18,928 nucleotides of DNA from JBFLVN01 sp040758475 (lineage in GTDB: Bacteria > JAGRBM01). Position numbers and translations under genes: made by a program. Numbering within the stretch: position 1 is the first letter of the stretch; every line of letters starts with the position of its first letter. Under the pieces are notes generated by a model, which had not been told where the DNA came from, did no database searches, and worked only from the letters and a program-made list of their open reading frames with translations. Of the stretch, positions 1 through 6,545 are shown in pieces. Where the stretch lies: assembly GCA_040758475.1 (NCBI GenBank), contig JBFLVN010000035.1:1-18928 (forward strand). The letters are read 5' to 3'.

Positions 1-60
1 TGAGAGCTTCTCTTGTTACAACGGCTGACGCCAAGCGTCATCGGCGTTGGAGAGGCCCCC

Positions 61-1185
61 ATGGAAAAACTGGTCCTGATCAACGGCGCGAGCGGTTTTC
101 TTGGAACCCATTGCGTGCGCGAGGCCCTCGCGGCCGGGTGGAAAGTGCGGGCGAGCGACCTTGGCCCCAAGCCCTCCCCCGACCTCGCGGCCCTCGGAGT
201 GGAATACGTCCAGGCGGACCTCACGGATTTATCCCAGGCGAAGAAAATCACCTTCGGCTGCACCCACGTCATCAACGTGGCCGGGCTTTTCCGGTTCGAC
301 GCGACGAAAGAGCAGCTCTACCGGGCCAACGTGCTGGCCACCCGGCACATGTGCCAGGCCGCCCTGGAAGCGGGCGTGGAGCGCTTCGTCCACGTGGCGA
401 CGATCGGCGTCTACGGGCGCCTTCCGCGCAACAAGAAAGTGAAGGAATCCTACCGGAAGAGCCCCAAGAACGATTACGAGCTTACGAAAAAGCAGGGCGA
501 GGACGTGGCCCTCTCCTTCTGGAAGCGCCAGGGGCTTCCCGTCGTATCCCTGCGGCCCACGGTGATTTACGGCCCCGGGAGCCGTTATGCGGTGGCCTGG
601 ATGATCGCCCTCTTCAGCATGATGCGCGTCCTGGGAACGAAGGAAGGCTACGCCGTCAAAGGGCTCTCGGACATGTGCCACGTCCACGTGGCCGACGTGG
701 CCCGGGCCCTCGCCTGGCTCCTGGACCACGGGAAACTGGGCGAAGCCTACAACTGCGCCGACGAGACGCCGCTCGCCTGGGGGGACCTCCTCCACTTCCT
801 CATGGGCGAGTTTGGAATTGGAGCGAAAAGAATCATTCCGATGCCCAAGGCCATCAGCCAGCCGCTAGGCAGCCTCCTCCAGCTCATCCCCGACAAGACC
901 CTCAAGGATTTAAACGCCCGCATCGCCAAGGGGTGGCAGGTGGTCGAGCGCAAGTACGGCGTCTCGCCGTACCTCGCCCCCCAGTTGGACCGGGAGTTCC
1001 TCTCCTACGGCCAGCGGGATCATTTGATGGATACGTCCAAACTCCGGGAAACGGGTTTCCGCCTCCAGTATCCCGACACCCGGGAAGGCCTGCGGCAAAC
1101 GATCGCCTGGTACCGGGAGAAGGGCTGGATTCCGGGAGAAAAAGCCGCCGCGCCCCCTTCCGAAAAACGGGCTGCGGGGGCTTAA
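61..1185 (+). CDS. NAD-dependent epimerase/dehydratase (extended SDR family)
   Basis: This is an extended short-chain dehydrogenase/reductase of 374 residues that probably oxidises, reduces or epimerises a nucleotide sugar or a sterol/isoprenoid-like alcohol with NAD(P). The N-terminal Rossmann fold carries the glycine motif NGASGFLG (residues 8-15). The catalytic pair is Y139 and K143 (YELTK), preceded by a VATIGVYG strand that supplies the usual Ser/Thr. RPTVIYGPG and the SDMCHVHVADVARA segment are typical of the NAD-dependent epimerase and 3-beta-hydroxysteroid-dehydrogenase-like groups. The frame is open back to position 13, but I chose ATG 61 because GGAGAGG lies just upstream and the Rossmann fold starts directly after it. 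The last 20 or so residues are Ala/Pro/Lys-rich and probably disordered. The substrate cannot be read from the sequence. The gene runs in the same direction as the next gene, 111 bases downstream, with no clean terminator between them. Confidence 0.85.
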   Translation: MEKLVLINGASGFLGTHCVREALAAGWKVRASDLGPKPSPDLAALGVEYVQADLTDLSQAKKITFGCTHVINVAGLFRFDATKEQLYRANVLATRHMCQAALEAGVERFVHVATIGVYGRLPRNKKVKESYRKSPKNDYELTKKQGEDVALSFWKRQGLPVVSLRPTVIYGPGSRYAVAWMIALFSMMRVLGTKEGYAVKGLSDMCHVHVADVARALAWLLDHGKLGEAYNCADETPLAWGDLLHFLMGEFGIGAKRIIPMPKAISQPLGSLLQLIPDKTLKDLNARIAKGWQVVERKYGVSPYLAPQLDREFLSYGQRDHLMDTSKLRETGFRLQYPDTREGLRQTIAWYREKGWIPGEKAAAPPSEKRAAGA

Positions 1186-1256
1186 TTCCCTGTAGCGGCG
1201 TTCTCTTCCAGGGGGCGGCCGTTCATTTTTTCGTTGCGTTCCGGGGTCCCTTCGGC

Positions 1257-1274
1257 TTAAATAGGTCTACTTCA
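1257..1274. repeat. AT-rich short direct repeat, copy 1, upstream of the HD-GYP-like gene
   Basis: TTAAATAGGTCTACTTCA at this site matches 2373-2390 at 16 of 18 positions in the same orientation. The two copies bracket the HD-GYP-like coding sequence. A looser match (GTCTAATTCA followed by GCTACA) occurs at 3070-3085. The copies are short and imperfect, so chance or shared promoter/AT composition remains possible. Confidence 0.3.
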
Positions 1275-1296
1275 AGACTTTCCATCGGGGTGCCAA

Positions 1297-2376
1297 ATGG
1301 CTGGCGGGGACGGCTCGGCCAAGGGCAAATCCAAAGGGGGAGGCTTCCGCGTCGTCGCGCGGCGGCCGCCCATCAAGCGGGTGGCGTTCGCCAAGGTCAC
1401 TCCGCAGGAGCTCGCCCAGCTCCAGAAAACCCGTCCTTCGGCCGGCGCCCGCTCCCAGACCAATGCCCCCGACGGCCGGGAATACGAGCCTCTCCATCAG
1501 GAAATAAAGACCATCGAAGGGGCCCCCCTGGCCGAGGCGGGGGAGCGGTTTTCCCCCGAGCTGATCGAGCGCCTCTGGAAGAGCCGCACCGGCGTCGAGG
1601 GGCTCGAAACGGCGCTTGGAAAAACCAAGCACTTCGAGGAATTGCAGAAATACCTGGCCTCCCCCCTCCATTCGGCCGTTTTCACCAAAACCAAGCGCCA
1701 GTACGAGATCATGAACGCCGTGCGGAACCTTCGGCTTCCAAGGCTCCTGCACGTGGAACTCCAAGCGCTTCTTGCCGCCGCCCCGTGGGCTCACGAGCAG
1801 GCCTTCATTTCGGCCTCCATCACGGCCCTGCTCCTCGCCCGCGCGGGCGTGGGAAGCGCTTCCGACATCGCCCAGGTCTGGCTCGCCTGCGCCATCCGGG
1901 ACGTGGGCCTTACGCGCGTCCCCGTGCAAATCCTAAGGAGCCAGAAAAAGCTCACGGCCTCCCAATTCAACGAGTACCTGGCCCACGAGCTTTACTCCGG
2001 AGTCATCCTGGCCCGGTCGCTTGGGCCCTCGCTCGCCGTGCGGATCGCGACCGGACACCACCGGGCCTCGCCCCACAACCGCTGGCGCCCCGACGTGCCG
2101 GGGTATTCGGAGGCGGAATTTGCGGCGCTCCACACGTTCCTCGCCGTGGCCGACGCCTACACGGGCATGATCGGGACGCGGACGTTCCGCTCGGCGGCTT
2201 ATTCCGTGCGGGGTGCCCTCGACACGCTCATCAGCGGCGCCCGGGCCGGGTGGCACGACGTGAAAGCCGTGGCCCTGCTCGTCTCCCTCGTCCGCAAGGA
2301 CGAGAGCGTCGACAACCTGCGGGTATCCCAGAAACGCCGCGGGGACGTTCCGGACGAGAATTATTTCGGGATTTAA
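1297..2376 (+). CDS. Degenerate HD-GYP domain protein
   Basis: This protein of 359 residues has a C-terminal half (about 155-325) that reads as an HD-GYP phosphodiesterase fold, the family that degrades cyclic di-GMP. The catalytic signature is damaged. Where active enzymes have HDxGK, this protein has RDVGL (R201, D202), so the metal-binding His is replaced by Arg and the Lys by Leu. The GYP loop is replaced by a divergent stretch around HNRWRPDVPGY. Other ligands are kept: H230 in HELYSG, H254-H255, and D286 in VADAYTG. The first 40 residues are basic and Gly/Lys-rich, and residues 40-150 match nothing I recognise. I see no membrane segment, so it is probably cytosolic. The start ATG 1297 follows a short G-run (CGGGG). 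By inference it is a cyclic-dinucleotide receptor or scaffold rather than an enzyme. It converges on the small minus-strand gene whose stop lies 14 bases beyond its own. Confidence 0.75.
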   Translation: MAGGDGSAKGKSKGGGFRVVARRPPIKRVAFAKVTPQELAQLQKTRPSAGARSQTNAPDGREYEPLHQEIKTIEGAPLAEAGERFSPELIERLWKSRTGVEGLETALGKTKHFEELQKYLASPLHSAVFTKTKRQYEIMNAVRNLRLPRLLHVELQALLAAAPWAHEQAFISASITALLLARAGVGSASDIAQVWLACAIRDVGLTRVPVQILRSQKKLTASQFNEYLAHELYSGVILARSLGPSLAVRIATGHHRASPHNRWRPDVPGYSEAEFAALHTFLAVADAYTGMIGTRTFRSAAYSVRGALDTLISGARAGWHDVKAVALLVSLVRKDESVDNLRVSQKRRGDVPDENYFGI

Positions 2377-2390
2377 ATAGGACTAATTCA
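2373..2390. repeat. AT-rich short direct repeat, copy 2, at the HD-GYP-like stop
   Basis: TTAAATAGGACTAATTCA overlaps the TAA stop of the HD-GYP-like gene and matches 1257-1274 at 16 of 18 positions. It fills the gap between two convergent genes. No hairpin or T-tract is present here, so it is not a terminator. Confidence 0.3.
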
Positions 2391-2669
2391 CTACATATCG
2401 ATCTTGCTTCGGACCTGCTTCTCGTCGACCACGTGGAAGAAATAGGTCTTGGCGCCGCCCGGGCCCACCTCGACGACGAGCCGCTCCCCTCCCCTCACCT
2501 GAAGGACGAGGCGCGAGCCGGGTTCGAGTTTTACGCGGTCGTTAAGGATTTCCTCCCCGGCCGAAAGCGGGCGGCTTTGGGAAGGAAGGGCCCCGAGGCG
2601 GAGGGCTTTCCCCGCCACTTCGATCACTTCGGCGGGGGCGGCGAGGTTGATGGATTGGAACGGCGGCAT
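2391..2669 (-). CDS. Hypothetical protein, 92 aa
   Basis: I do not recognise this 92-residue protein. It has an ordinary mixed composition with alternating hydrophobic and charged residues in the second half (RLVLQVRGGERLVVEV, then KTYFFHVVDEKQ), which suggests a small beta-rich domain. There is no signal peptide, membrane segment or cysteine. The start ATG 2669 has only a weak purine stretch (GAAAG) upstream. It is more believable than the overlapping plus-strand frame because that frame is a tail of a long GC-driven open frame running antisense to real genes. It follows the other small minus-strand gene after a stem-loop, and both lie downstream of nrdJ. It could be co-transcribed by read-through or have its own promoter. 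Confidence 0.5.
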   Translation of the reverse strand: MPPFQSINLAAPAEVIEVAGKALRLGALPSQSRPLSAGEEILNDRVKLEPGSRLVLQVRGGERLVVEVGPGGAKTYFFHVVDEKQVRSKIDM

Positions 2670-2717
2670 CTTTCAACGGTGCCGGGCCTGGAAAGTTCTG
2701 TCAAGGAAGCAACAGAA

Positions 2718-2740
2718 CGCCCCGGCGGCGAGCCGGGGCG
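2718..2740 (-). terminator. Stem-loop, probable minus-strand terminator
   Basis: A perfect 9-base-pair stem, CGCCCCGGC with GCCGGGGCG, closes a 5-base loop. Reading the minus strand, the stem is followed by TTCTGTTGCTTCCTT, which is T-rich but interrupted. It sits 30 bases past the stop of the 72-residue gene and 48 bases before the start of the 92-residue gene. It is best read as a moderately strong, possibly leaky, intrinsic terminator or attenuator for the nrdJ-side transcript. The plus-strand side has no T-tract. Confidence 0.6.
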
Positions 2741-2770
2741 TGGCGATCTATTCCGCTCCCCGTAGTGGGT

Positions 2771-2989
2771 TCAGTTCCGCGTCCCAAGCTGTTTTCGAAC
2801 GACCTGGGCCACGGCACGGGCGAGGTGCGGATTGGGGTAACCGGCTTTGGAAATCCGGAGTTCCTCAATGTGATCGGCGCTCGAATAGAGGGGGACGACC
2901 GCCCCCCCTTCCCCTTCGCCGACGACGCGGAAGTGATAGCCCACTTCCCCGTCCACCCGGGCTTCTTCCACCTGATAGTCGAGTTGCAT
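2771..2989 (-). CDS. Hypothetical protein, 72 aa
   Basis: I do not recognise this 72-residue protein. It starts MQLDYQVEEARVDGEVGYH, has an acidic, glycine-rich middle and ends in a basic amphipathic helix (HLARAVAQVVRKQLG). There is no signal peptide, membrane segment or cysteine. The start ATG 2989 has the G-rich stretch GGGGGGATAAG just upstream, a reasonable ribosome site. It begins 86 bases after the nrdJ stop on the same strand and may be the last gene of the nrdJ transcript, since a 9-base-pair stem-loop follows its stop. A plus-strand frame overlaps it, but the minus frame has the better start signal and protein-like composition. Confidence 0.5.
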   Translation of the reverse strand: MQLDYQVEEARVDGEVGYHFRVVGEGEGGAVVPLYSSADHIEELRISKAGYPNPHLARAVAQVVRKQLGTRN

Positions 2990-3075
2990 CTTCTTATCCC
3001 CCCGGCCTCTCTTGCAAGTCCCTAGCTCTCCCCGAAAGCCCCCACTACGCCTGATGCAAATCCTATCCGTCTAAT

Positions 3076-5955
3076 TCAGCTACAGCCGCTCGTGGCGCCG
3101 CAGTTGGCGCACTTATAACAAGAACCCGAGCGGTACATGATCGTCCCGCAGACGTGGCACGGCGGCGCGTCGGCCTGGTTCTTGAACGCCGCGGGGGCCG
3201 TCACGGTCTGCCCGCCGCCGGCGGCGCCGCCCTGGACCACCTGCAGGAGCGGAAGCTTGCCCTGGGCGAGGTCGGCGGCGGCATCGAGCTCGGCCGTCCG
3301 TTCATCGGCCGTCTGGGTGCCGGCGCCCTGCCCTTTGAGGAACTTCAAGTCCATCCAGCGGAAGATGTAGTCCATGATGCTCTTGGCAAAGCGGATGTCC
3401 GGGTGGTTCGTCATGCCCGAGGGCTCGAAGCGCGTGTGGGTGAACTTGTCGACGAGCGTGTTGAGGGGGACGCCGTGCTGGAGTCCCATCGAGATAGCGA
3501 GGCCAAAGGAGTCCATGAGGCCCGAAACGGTCGAGCCCTCCTTGCTCATCTTGACGAAGATTTCGCCCGGCGTGCCGTCCTCGTAAACGCCCACCGTGAG
3601 GTAACCCTCGTGGCCGCCCACGTTGAACTTGTGGGTAAGGCTCTGGCGCTCTTCCGGCAGGCGGCGGCGCGCCCCGAACTGGTGTTCCGCCACGGCACCC
3701 GCTTCCTTCTTCTTTTCGAGAGAGGTGTTGAGCGGCTGGGTCCGCTTGCAACCGTCCCGGTAGATGGCGATGGCCTTGCAGCCGATCTTCCAGGCGAGCC
3801 GGTAGGCCTCCGCGATGTCGTCGATGGTCGTATCGGGCGGCATGTTGACCGTCTTCGAAATGGCCCCCGAGAGGAAGGGCTGGACCGCCCCCATCATCTT
3901 GATGTGGCCGCGCCAATCGATCGATCGGACGCCCTTCGCTGCCCGGAAGGCGCAATCGAAAACCGGCAGGTGTTCGTCGAGCAGGTGCGGCGCTCCTTCG
4001 ATCGTATCGTTCTGGTCGATGTAGGACGTGATTTCCTCGATCTGCTGGGCGCTGTAGCCGAGCTTTTCGAGGGCGAGCGGCACGGTCTGGTTGACGATCT
4101 TGAGCACGCCGCCGCCCACGAGCTTCTTGTACTTGACGAGCGCGATGTCCGGTTCCACGCCCGTCGTGTCGCAATCCATCATGAAGCCGATCGTCCCGGT
4201 GGGGGCGAGCACGGTGGCCTGGGCGTTGCGGAACCCGAAGCGCGAGCCCGCGTCCACCACGTCGTCCCAGACCTTGCGGGCGGCGTTGAGGAGCGGGAGC
4301 GGAACAAGGGAAGCATCGAGCTGGTAGGCCGCGTCGCGGTGCATGTGCATCACGCCCATCATGCTCCGCTCGTTCTTGGGATAACCTTTGAAGGGGCCCC
4401 GGTCGGCGGCGACAAGGGAGGATTGGTGGTTGGCTGCGCCGTGCATGAGGGCCGTGATGGCGGCGGCGTAGGCCCGGCCCGCGTCCGAATCGTAGGGAAG
4501 GCCCCGGGCCATGAGGAGCGCGCCCAGGTTAGCGTATCCCAAACCCAGGGGGCGGTAATCGTAGGAGTTCTGGGTGATGGGCTGCGTCGGATAGGACGAC
4601 CGGTCCACCACCATCTCCTGCGCCAAGATCGTGATCCGGCAGGCGTGCTCGTAGGCCTCGACGTCGAACTCCCCGTCTTCCTTGCGGAATTTCATGAGGT
4701 TGAGGGAGGCGAGGTTGCACGCCGTGTCGTCGAGGAACATGTATTCGGAGCAAGGGTTCGAGGCGTTGATCCGCGCCGTTTCCTTGCAGGTGTGCCACTT
4801 GTTGATCGTCGAGTCGAATTGGAGGCCCGGATCGCCGCAAATCCAGGCGGACTCGGTGATTTCTTTCATGACGTCCCGGGCCTTGGAAACACCCATGACC
4901 TCGCCCGAGGTAATGGCCTTGGTAAACCACTGCTGGTCGTTCTCGACGGCCTGCATGAAGCTGTCGGTAACGCGCACCGAGTGATTGGCATTCTGGAAGA
5001 AGACCGAATCGTAGGCGCCACCGGGAACGTTGAAGCCGCCGTCGTAGCCGGCGTCGATAAGGGCCCAGGCCTTTTTCTCTTCGACGGCCTTGCAACGGAT
5101 GAAATCGAGAATGTCCGGGTGGTCGGCGTTCAGGATGACCATCTTGGCCGCCCGGCGCGTCTTGCCGCCGGACTTGATGACGCCCGCGAAGGCATCGAAA
5201 CCCCGCATGAAGGAAACGGGCCCCGAGGCCGTGCCGCCCCCCTGGAGGTTTTCCTTCGAGGAACGGATGCTTGAGAGGTTCGAACCCGTGCCGGAACCGA
5301 ATTTAAAGAGCATTCCCTCCGTCTTCGCGAGGTCGAGAATGGAGCTCATGGAATCCTGGACGGAGTTGATGAAGCAAGCCGAGCATTGGGGCGCTTCTTC
5401 CACGCCCACGTTGAACCACACGGGAGAGTTGAAGGCCATCTTCTGGTGGAGAAGGAGGTGGATGAGTTCGGAGCGGAACGTCTCCCCGTCCTCGGCCGTG
5501 CGGAAGTAGCCGTCCTCGATGCCCCAGTCGGCGATCGTGTTGGCGACGCGGCCAATGAGCTGCCGTACCGAGTATTCCCGCTCGGGGGTGCCAAGCGTCC
5601 CACGGAAATACTTGGAAACGACGACGTTCGTCGCCGTCATGGACCAGCTGGTGGGGATCTCGACGCCCCGCTGCTCGAAAACGACTTCGCCGCCCGAGCC
5701 GCTGATCACGGCGTCGCGCTTTTCCCATTGGACCTGGGCCCAGACGTCCTCGCCCGGCCGGGTGTTGCGGCGGGTCATGGGAAGGCCCTTGAGGGCTTCG
5801 CGGCTGGTCATGGGGCGCTGCTTCCTCTGCGCTTTCGACCCATTGGCCCGAGGCTTGGAGAGGGTCCCTCCATGGCCGGAGGAAATGCCCGCCTCTGGCT
5901 GCACTCTGCTCAGTTTAACTGGATTGCTCTTCGTACCCTTGCTGATCTTGGACAT
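3076..5955 (-). CDS. nrdJ: Adenosylcobalamin-dependent (class II) ribonucleotide reductase
   Basis: NrdJ reduces ribonucleotides to deoxyribonucleotides in the cytosol. It uses adenosylcobalamin to make the thiyl radical, so it works with or without oxygen. The expected residues are present: C194 (in QCSACFI) and C413 as the redox pair, and C402 in NPCSEY as the radical cysteine, with N400 and E404 beside it. The C402-C413 spacing of 11 matches the characterised Thermotoga enzyme. The phosphate-binding APTGTIGF segment is present, followed by a TSCPD-type domain (KFNVGGHEGYLTVG region). The extreme C-terminus is a cysteine-rich tail (CHVCG, CYKCANCG) that likely re-reduces the active site. 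Length is 959 residues from ATG 5955. The first 48 residues are Ser/Lys/Arg-rich with atypical codons (AGA, CCA, AAA), so ATG 5811, preceded by GAGGAAG, is a serious alternative start. A promoter with NrdR-like boxes lies upstream. Confidence 0.97.
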   Translation of the reverse strand: MSKISKGTKSNPVKLSRVQPEAGISSGHGGTLSKPRANGSKAQRKQRPMTSREALKGLPMTRRNTRPGEDVWAQVQWEKRDAVISGSGGEVVFEQRGVEIPTSWSMTATNVVVSKYFRGTLGTPEREYSVRQLIGRVANTIADWGIEDGYFRTAEDGETFRSELIHLLLHQKMAFNSPVWFNVGVEEAPQCSACFINSVQDSMSSILDLAKTEGMLFKFGSGTGSNLSSIRSSKENLQGGGTASGPVSFMRGFDAFAGVIKSGGKTRRAAKMVILNADHPDILDFIRCKAVEEKKAWALIDAGYDGGFNVPGGAYDSVFFQNANHSVRVTDSFMQAVENDQQWFTKAITSGEVMGVSKARDVMKEITESAWICGDPGLQFDSTINKWHTCKETARINASNPCSEYMFLDDTACNLASLNLMKFRKEDGEFDVEAYEHACRITILAQEMVVDRSSYPTQPITQNSYDYRPLGLGYANLGALLMARGLPYDSDAGRAYAAAITALMHGAANHQSSLVAADRGPFKGYPKNERSMMGVMHMHRDAAYQLDASLVPLPLLNAARKVWDDVVDAGSRFGFRNAQATVLAPTGTIGFMMDCDTTGVEPDIALVKYKKLVGGGVLKIVNQTVPLALEKLGYSAQQIEEITSYIDQNDTIEGAPHLLDEHLPVFDCAFRAAKGVRSIDWRGHIKMMGAVQPFLSGAISKTVNMPPDTTIDDIAEAYRLAWKIGCKAIAIYRDGCKRTQPLNTSLEKKKEAGAVAEHQFGARRRLPEERQSLTHKFNVGGHEGYLTVGVYEDGTPGEIFVKMSKEGSTVSGLMDSFGLAISMGLQHGVPLNTLVDKFTHTRFEPSGMTNHPDIRFAKSIMDYIFRWMDLKFLKGQGAGTQTADERTAELDAAADLAQGKLPLLQVVQGGAAGGGQTVTAPAAFKNQADAPPCHVCGTIMYRSGSCYKCANCGATSGCS

Positions 5956-6033
5956 GTTCTAATTAAACCCCCGACGACTTATCGAAACCCTTATTGTTTT
6001 GAGCCCCCGCCCCCAACAGAGCGAACAAAAGCC

Positions 6034-6053
6034 GCAAACCACCAATGGCTTGC
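6034..6053 (-). other. Hairpin in the nrdJ leader
   Basis: On the minus-strand RNA, GCAAGCCA pairs with UGGUUUGC around the loop UUGG, giving 8 pairs including one G-U. The complementary plus strand would have an A-C mismatch instead of the G-U. The structure therefore favours the nrdJ-sense transcript. It lies about 80 bases before the annotated nrdJ start. It matches no riboswitch class that I recognise. Confidence 0.4.
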
Positions 6054-6146
6054 CCCCAGGTGCCTCAAGCTCTCCGGGTCTTTTCCAAGGGGGGCGCCAA
6101 CGTGGGACAGAAGGAAAGCCTAAAACGCCCGATCCCCCGGTCAGCC

Positions 6147-6162
6147 CAGCAGCTTCCTGCTG
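6147..6162 (-). other. Hairpin at the 5' end of the nrdJ leader
   Basis: CAGCAG and CTGCTG form a perfect 6-base-pair stem with a four-base GAAG loop on the minus strand. It falls close to the transcript start expected from the promoter at 6174-6202. It might stabilise the mRNA 5' end. No T-tract follows, so it is not a terminator. Confidence 0.35.
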
Positions 6163-6173
6163 TAGGGAACCCC

Positions 6174-6202
6174 CTTTTACAAAAATCTGTGACCCCTGTC
6201 AA
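6174..6202 (-). promoter_or_regulatory. Sigma-70-type promoter of nrdJ
   Basis: On the minus strand a perfect -35 hexamer TTGACA (6202-6197) is followed after exactly 17 bases by the -10 hexamer TAAAAG (6179-6174, 4 of 6 consensus positions). Transcription would start near 6167 and leave a leader of roughly 210 bases before ATG 5955. The spacer contains GGGGTCACAG, part of a 16-base element shared with the lon upstream region. Two NrdR-like boxes lie directly upstream. Confidence 0.6.
6186..6201. repeat. 16-base element, copy A (nrdJ promoter)
   Basis: TCTGTGACCCCTGTCA on the plus strand differs at one position from the minus-strand sequence at 16226-16211. This copy spans part of the spacer and most of the -35 hexamer of the nrdJ promoter, so a protein bound here would block that promoter. 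It could be an operator or a member of a dispersed intergenic repeat family. Confidence 0.4.
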
Positions 6203-6209
6203 TACAAAA

Positions 6210-6255
6210 CCACAACATGTAGTATGCCGTTGATACCAAAGGGGCTATATAGTGT
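6210..6255 (-). promoter_or_regulatory. Pair of NrdR-box-like operators upstream of nrdJ
   Basis: NrdR is the zinc-finger/ATP-cone repressor of ribonucleotide reductase genes; its box consensus is acaCwAtATaTwGtgt, normally found as two copies about 15-16 bases apart. On the minus strand, 6225-6210 reads ATACTACATGTTGTGG (12 of 16 matches). Further upstream, 6255-6240 reads ACACTATATAGCCCCT (11 of 16, the first ten exact). The gap is 14 bases, a start-to-start distance of 30. Both boxes lie just upstream of the -35 hexamer. NrdR itself is not encoded in the window. Confidence 0.5.
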
Positions 6256-6545
6256 GGTTGCTGTGAAATGCCTGTGAGAAAAACTTCATGGGTTTCAGTA
6301 ACTTACATTGCCATACGTTACCATATGAAATTTTTATAGACCCACAAGAGCAAGCACCGAGAGATCATTTTTTTACAAATTGGAAAAATACGACAAATAC
6401 CGGCCCCTGCCCCCACGATTCCACGGAACTTCCATCCGCCGCGCCGCAAAGCCCTGGGTGGAAAAACCCGGCGGCTGTTGATTAGAACTCTTGCCGGGGA
6501 TTTAGGGGGGCAGGCGCCACCGCGCTTTCCGCAACAAGAACTTTC
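6256..6545. other. AT-rich non-coding interval upstream of plsC
   Basis: This stretch separates the divergent nrdJ and plsC genes and is visibly richer in A and T than its surroundings, especially 6290-6400. It holds no convincing gene; the short open frames here lack ribosome sites and have low-complexity products. A possible plsC promoter is TTGCCA at 6308-6313 with TTTTAT at 6332-6337 (18-base spacer). The start codon of plsC is preceded by only a weak purine stretch (AAGAA). I see no riboswitch, tRNA or attachment site. Confidence 0.4.
6308..6337 (+). promoter_or_regulatory. Possible promoter of plsC
   Basis: TTGCCA (5 of 6 for -35) and TTTTAT (4 of 6 for -10) are separated by 18 bases in the AT-rich interval. 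The implied leader is about 200 bases. AT-rich sequence produces such matches by chance, so this is tentative. Confidence 0.25.

Noticed and set aside
1186..1296. An intrinsic terminator after the epimerase gene
   Set aside because: There is a run of six T at about 1226-1231, but no stable stem immediately before it. The available arms are only 3-4 base pairs.
111..2765. An 884-codon plus-strand open frame overlapping the epimerase and HD-GYP-like genes
   Set aside because: It overlaps two well-supported genes in another frame and its product is Arg/Pro/Gly-rich low complexity, the usual shadow frame of GC-rich coding DNA.
3154..5274. A 706-codon open frame antisense to nrdJ
   Set aside because: It mirrors the strong third-position GC bias of nrdJ. 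Its product is Asp/His/Arg/Gly/Val-rich without recognisable motifs.
5956..6255. A cobalamin riboswitch upstream of nrdJ
   Set aside because: I looked on the minus strand for the B12-box core (GCCACTG-like) and its surrounding conserved segments and did not find them.
5999..6485. Short plus-strand open frames of 92, 62 and 65 codons in the nrdJ-plsC interval
   Set aside because: They lack ribosome sites, overlap promoter signals and have irregular Pro/Thr/Lys-rich products.
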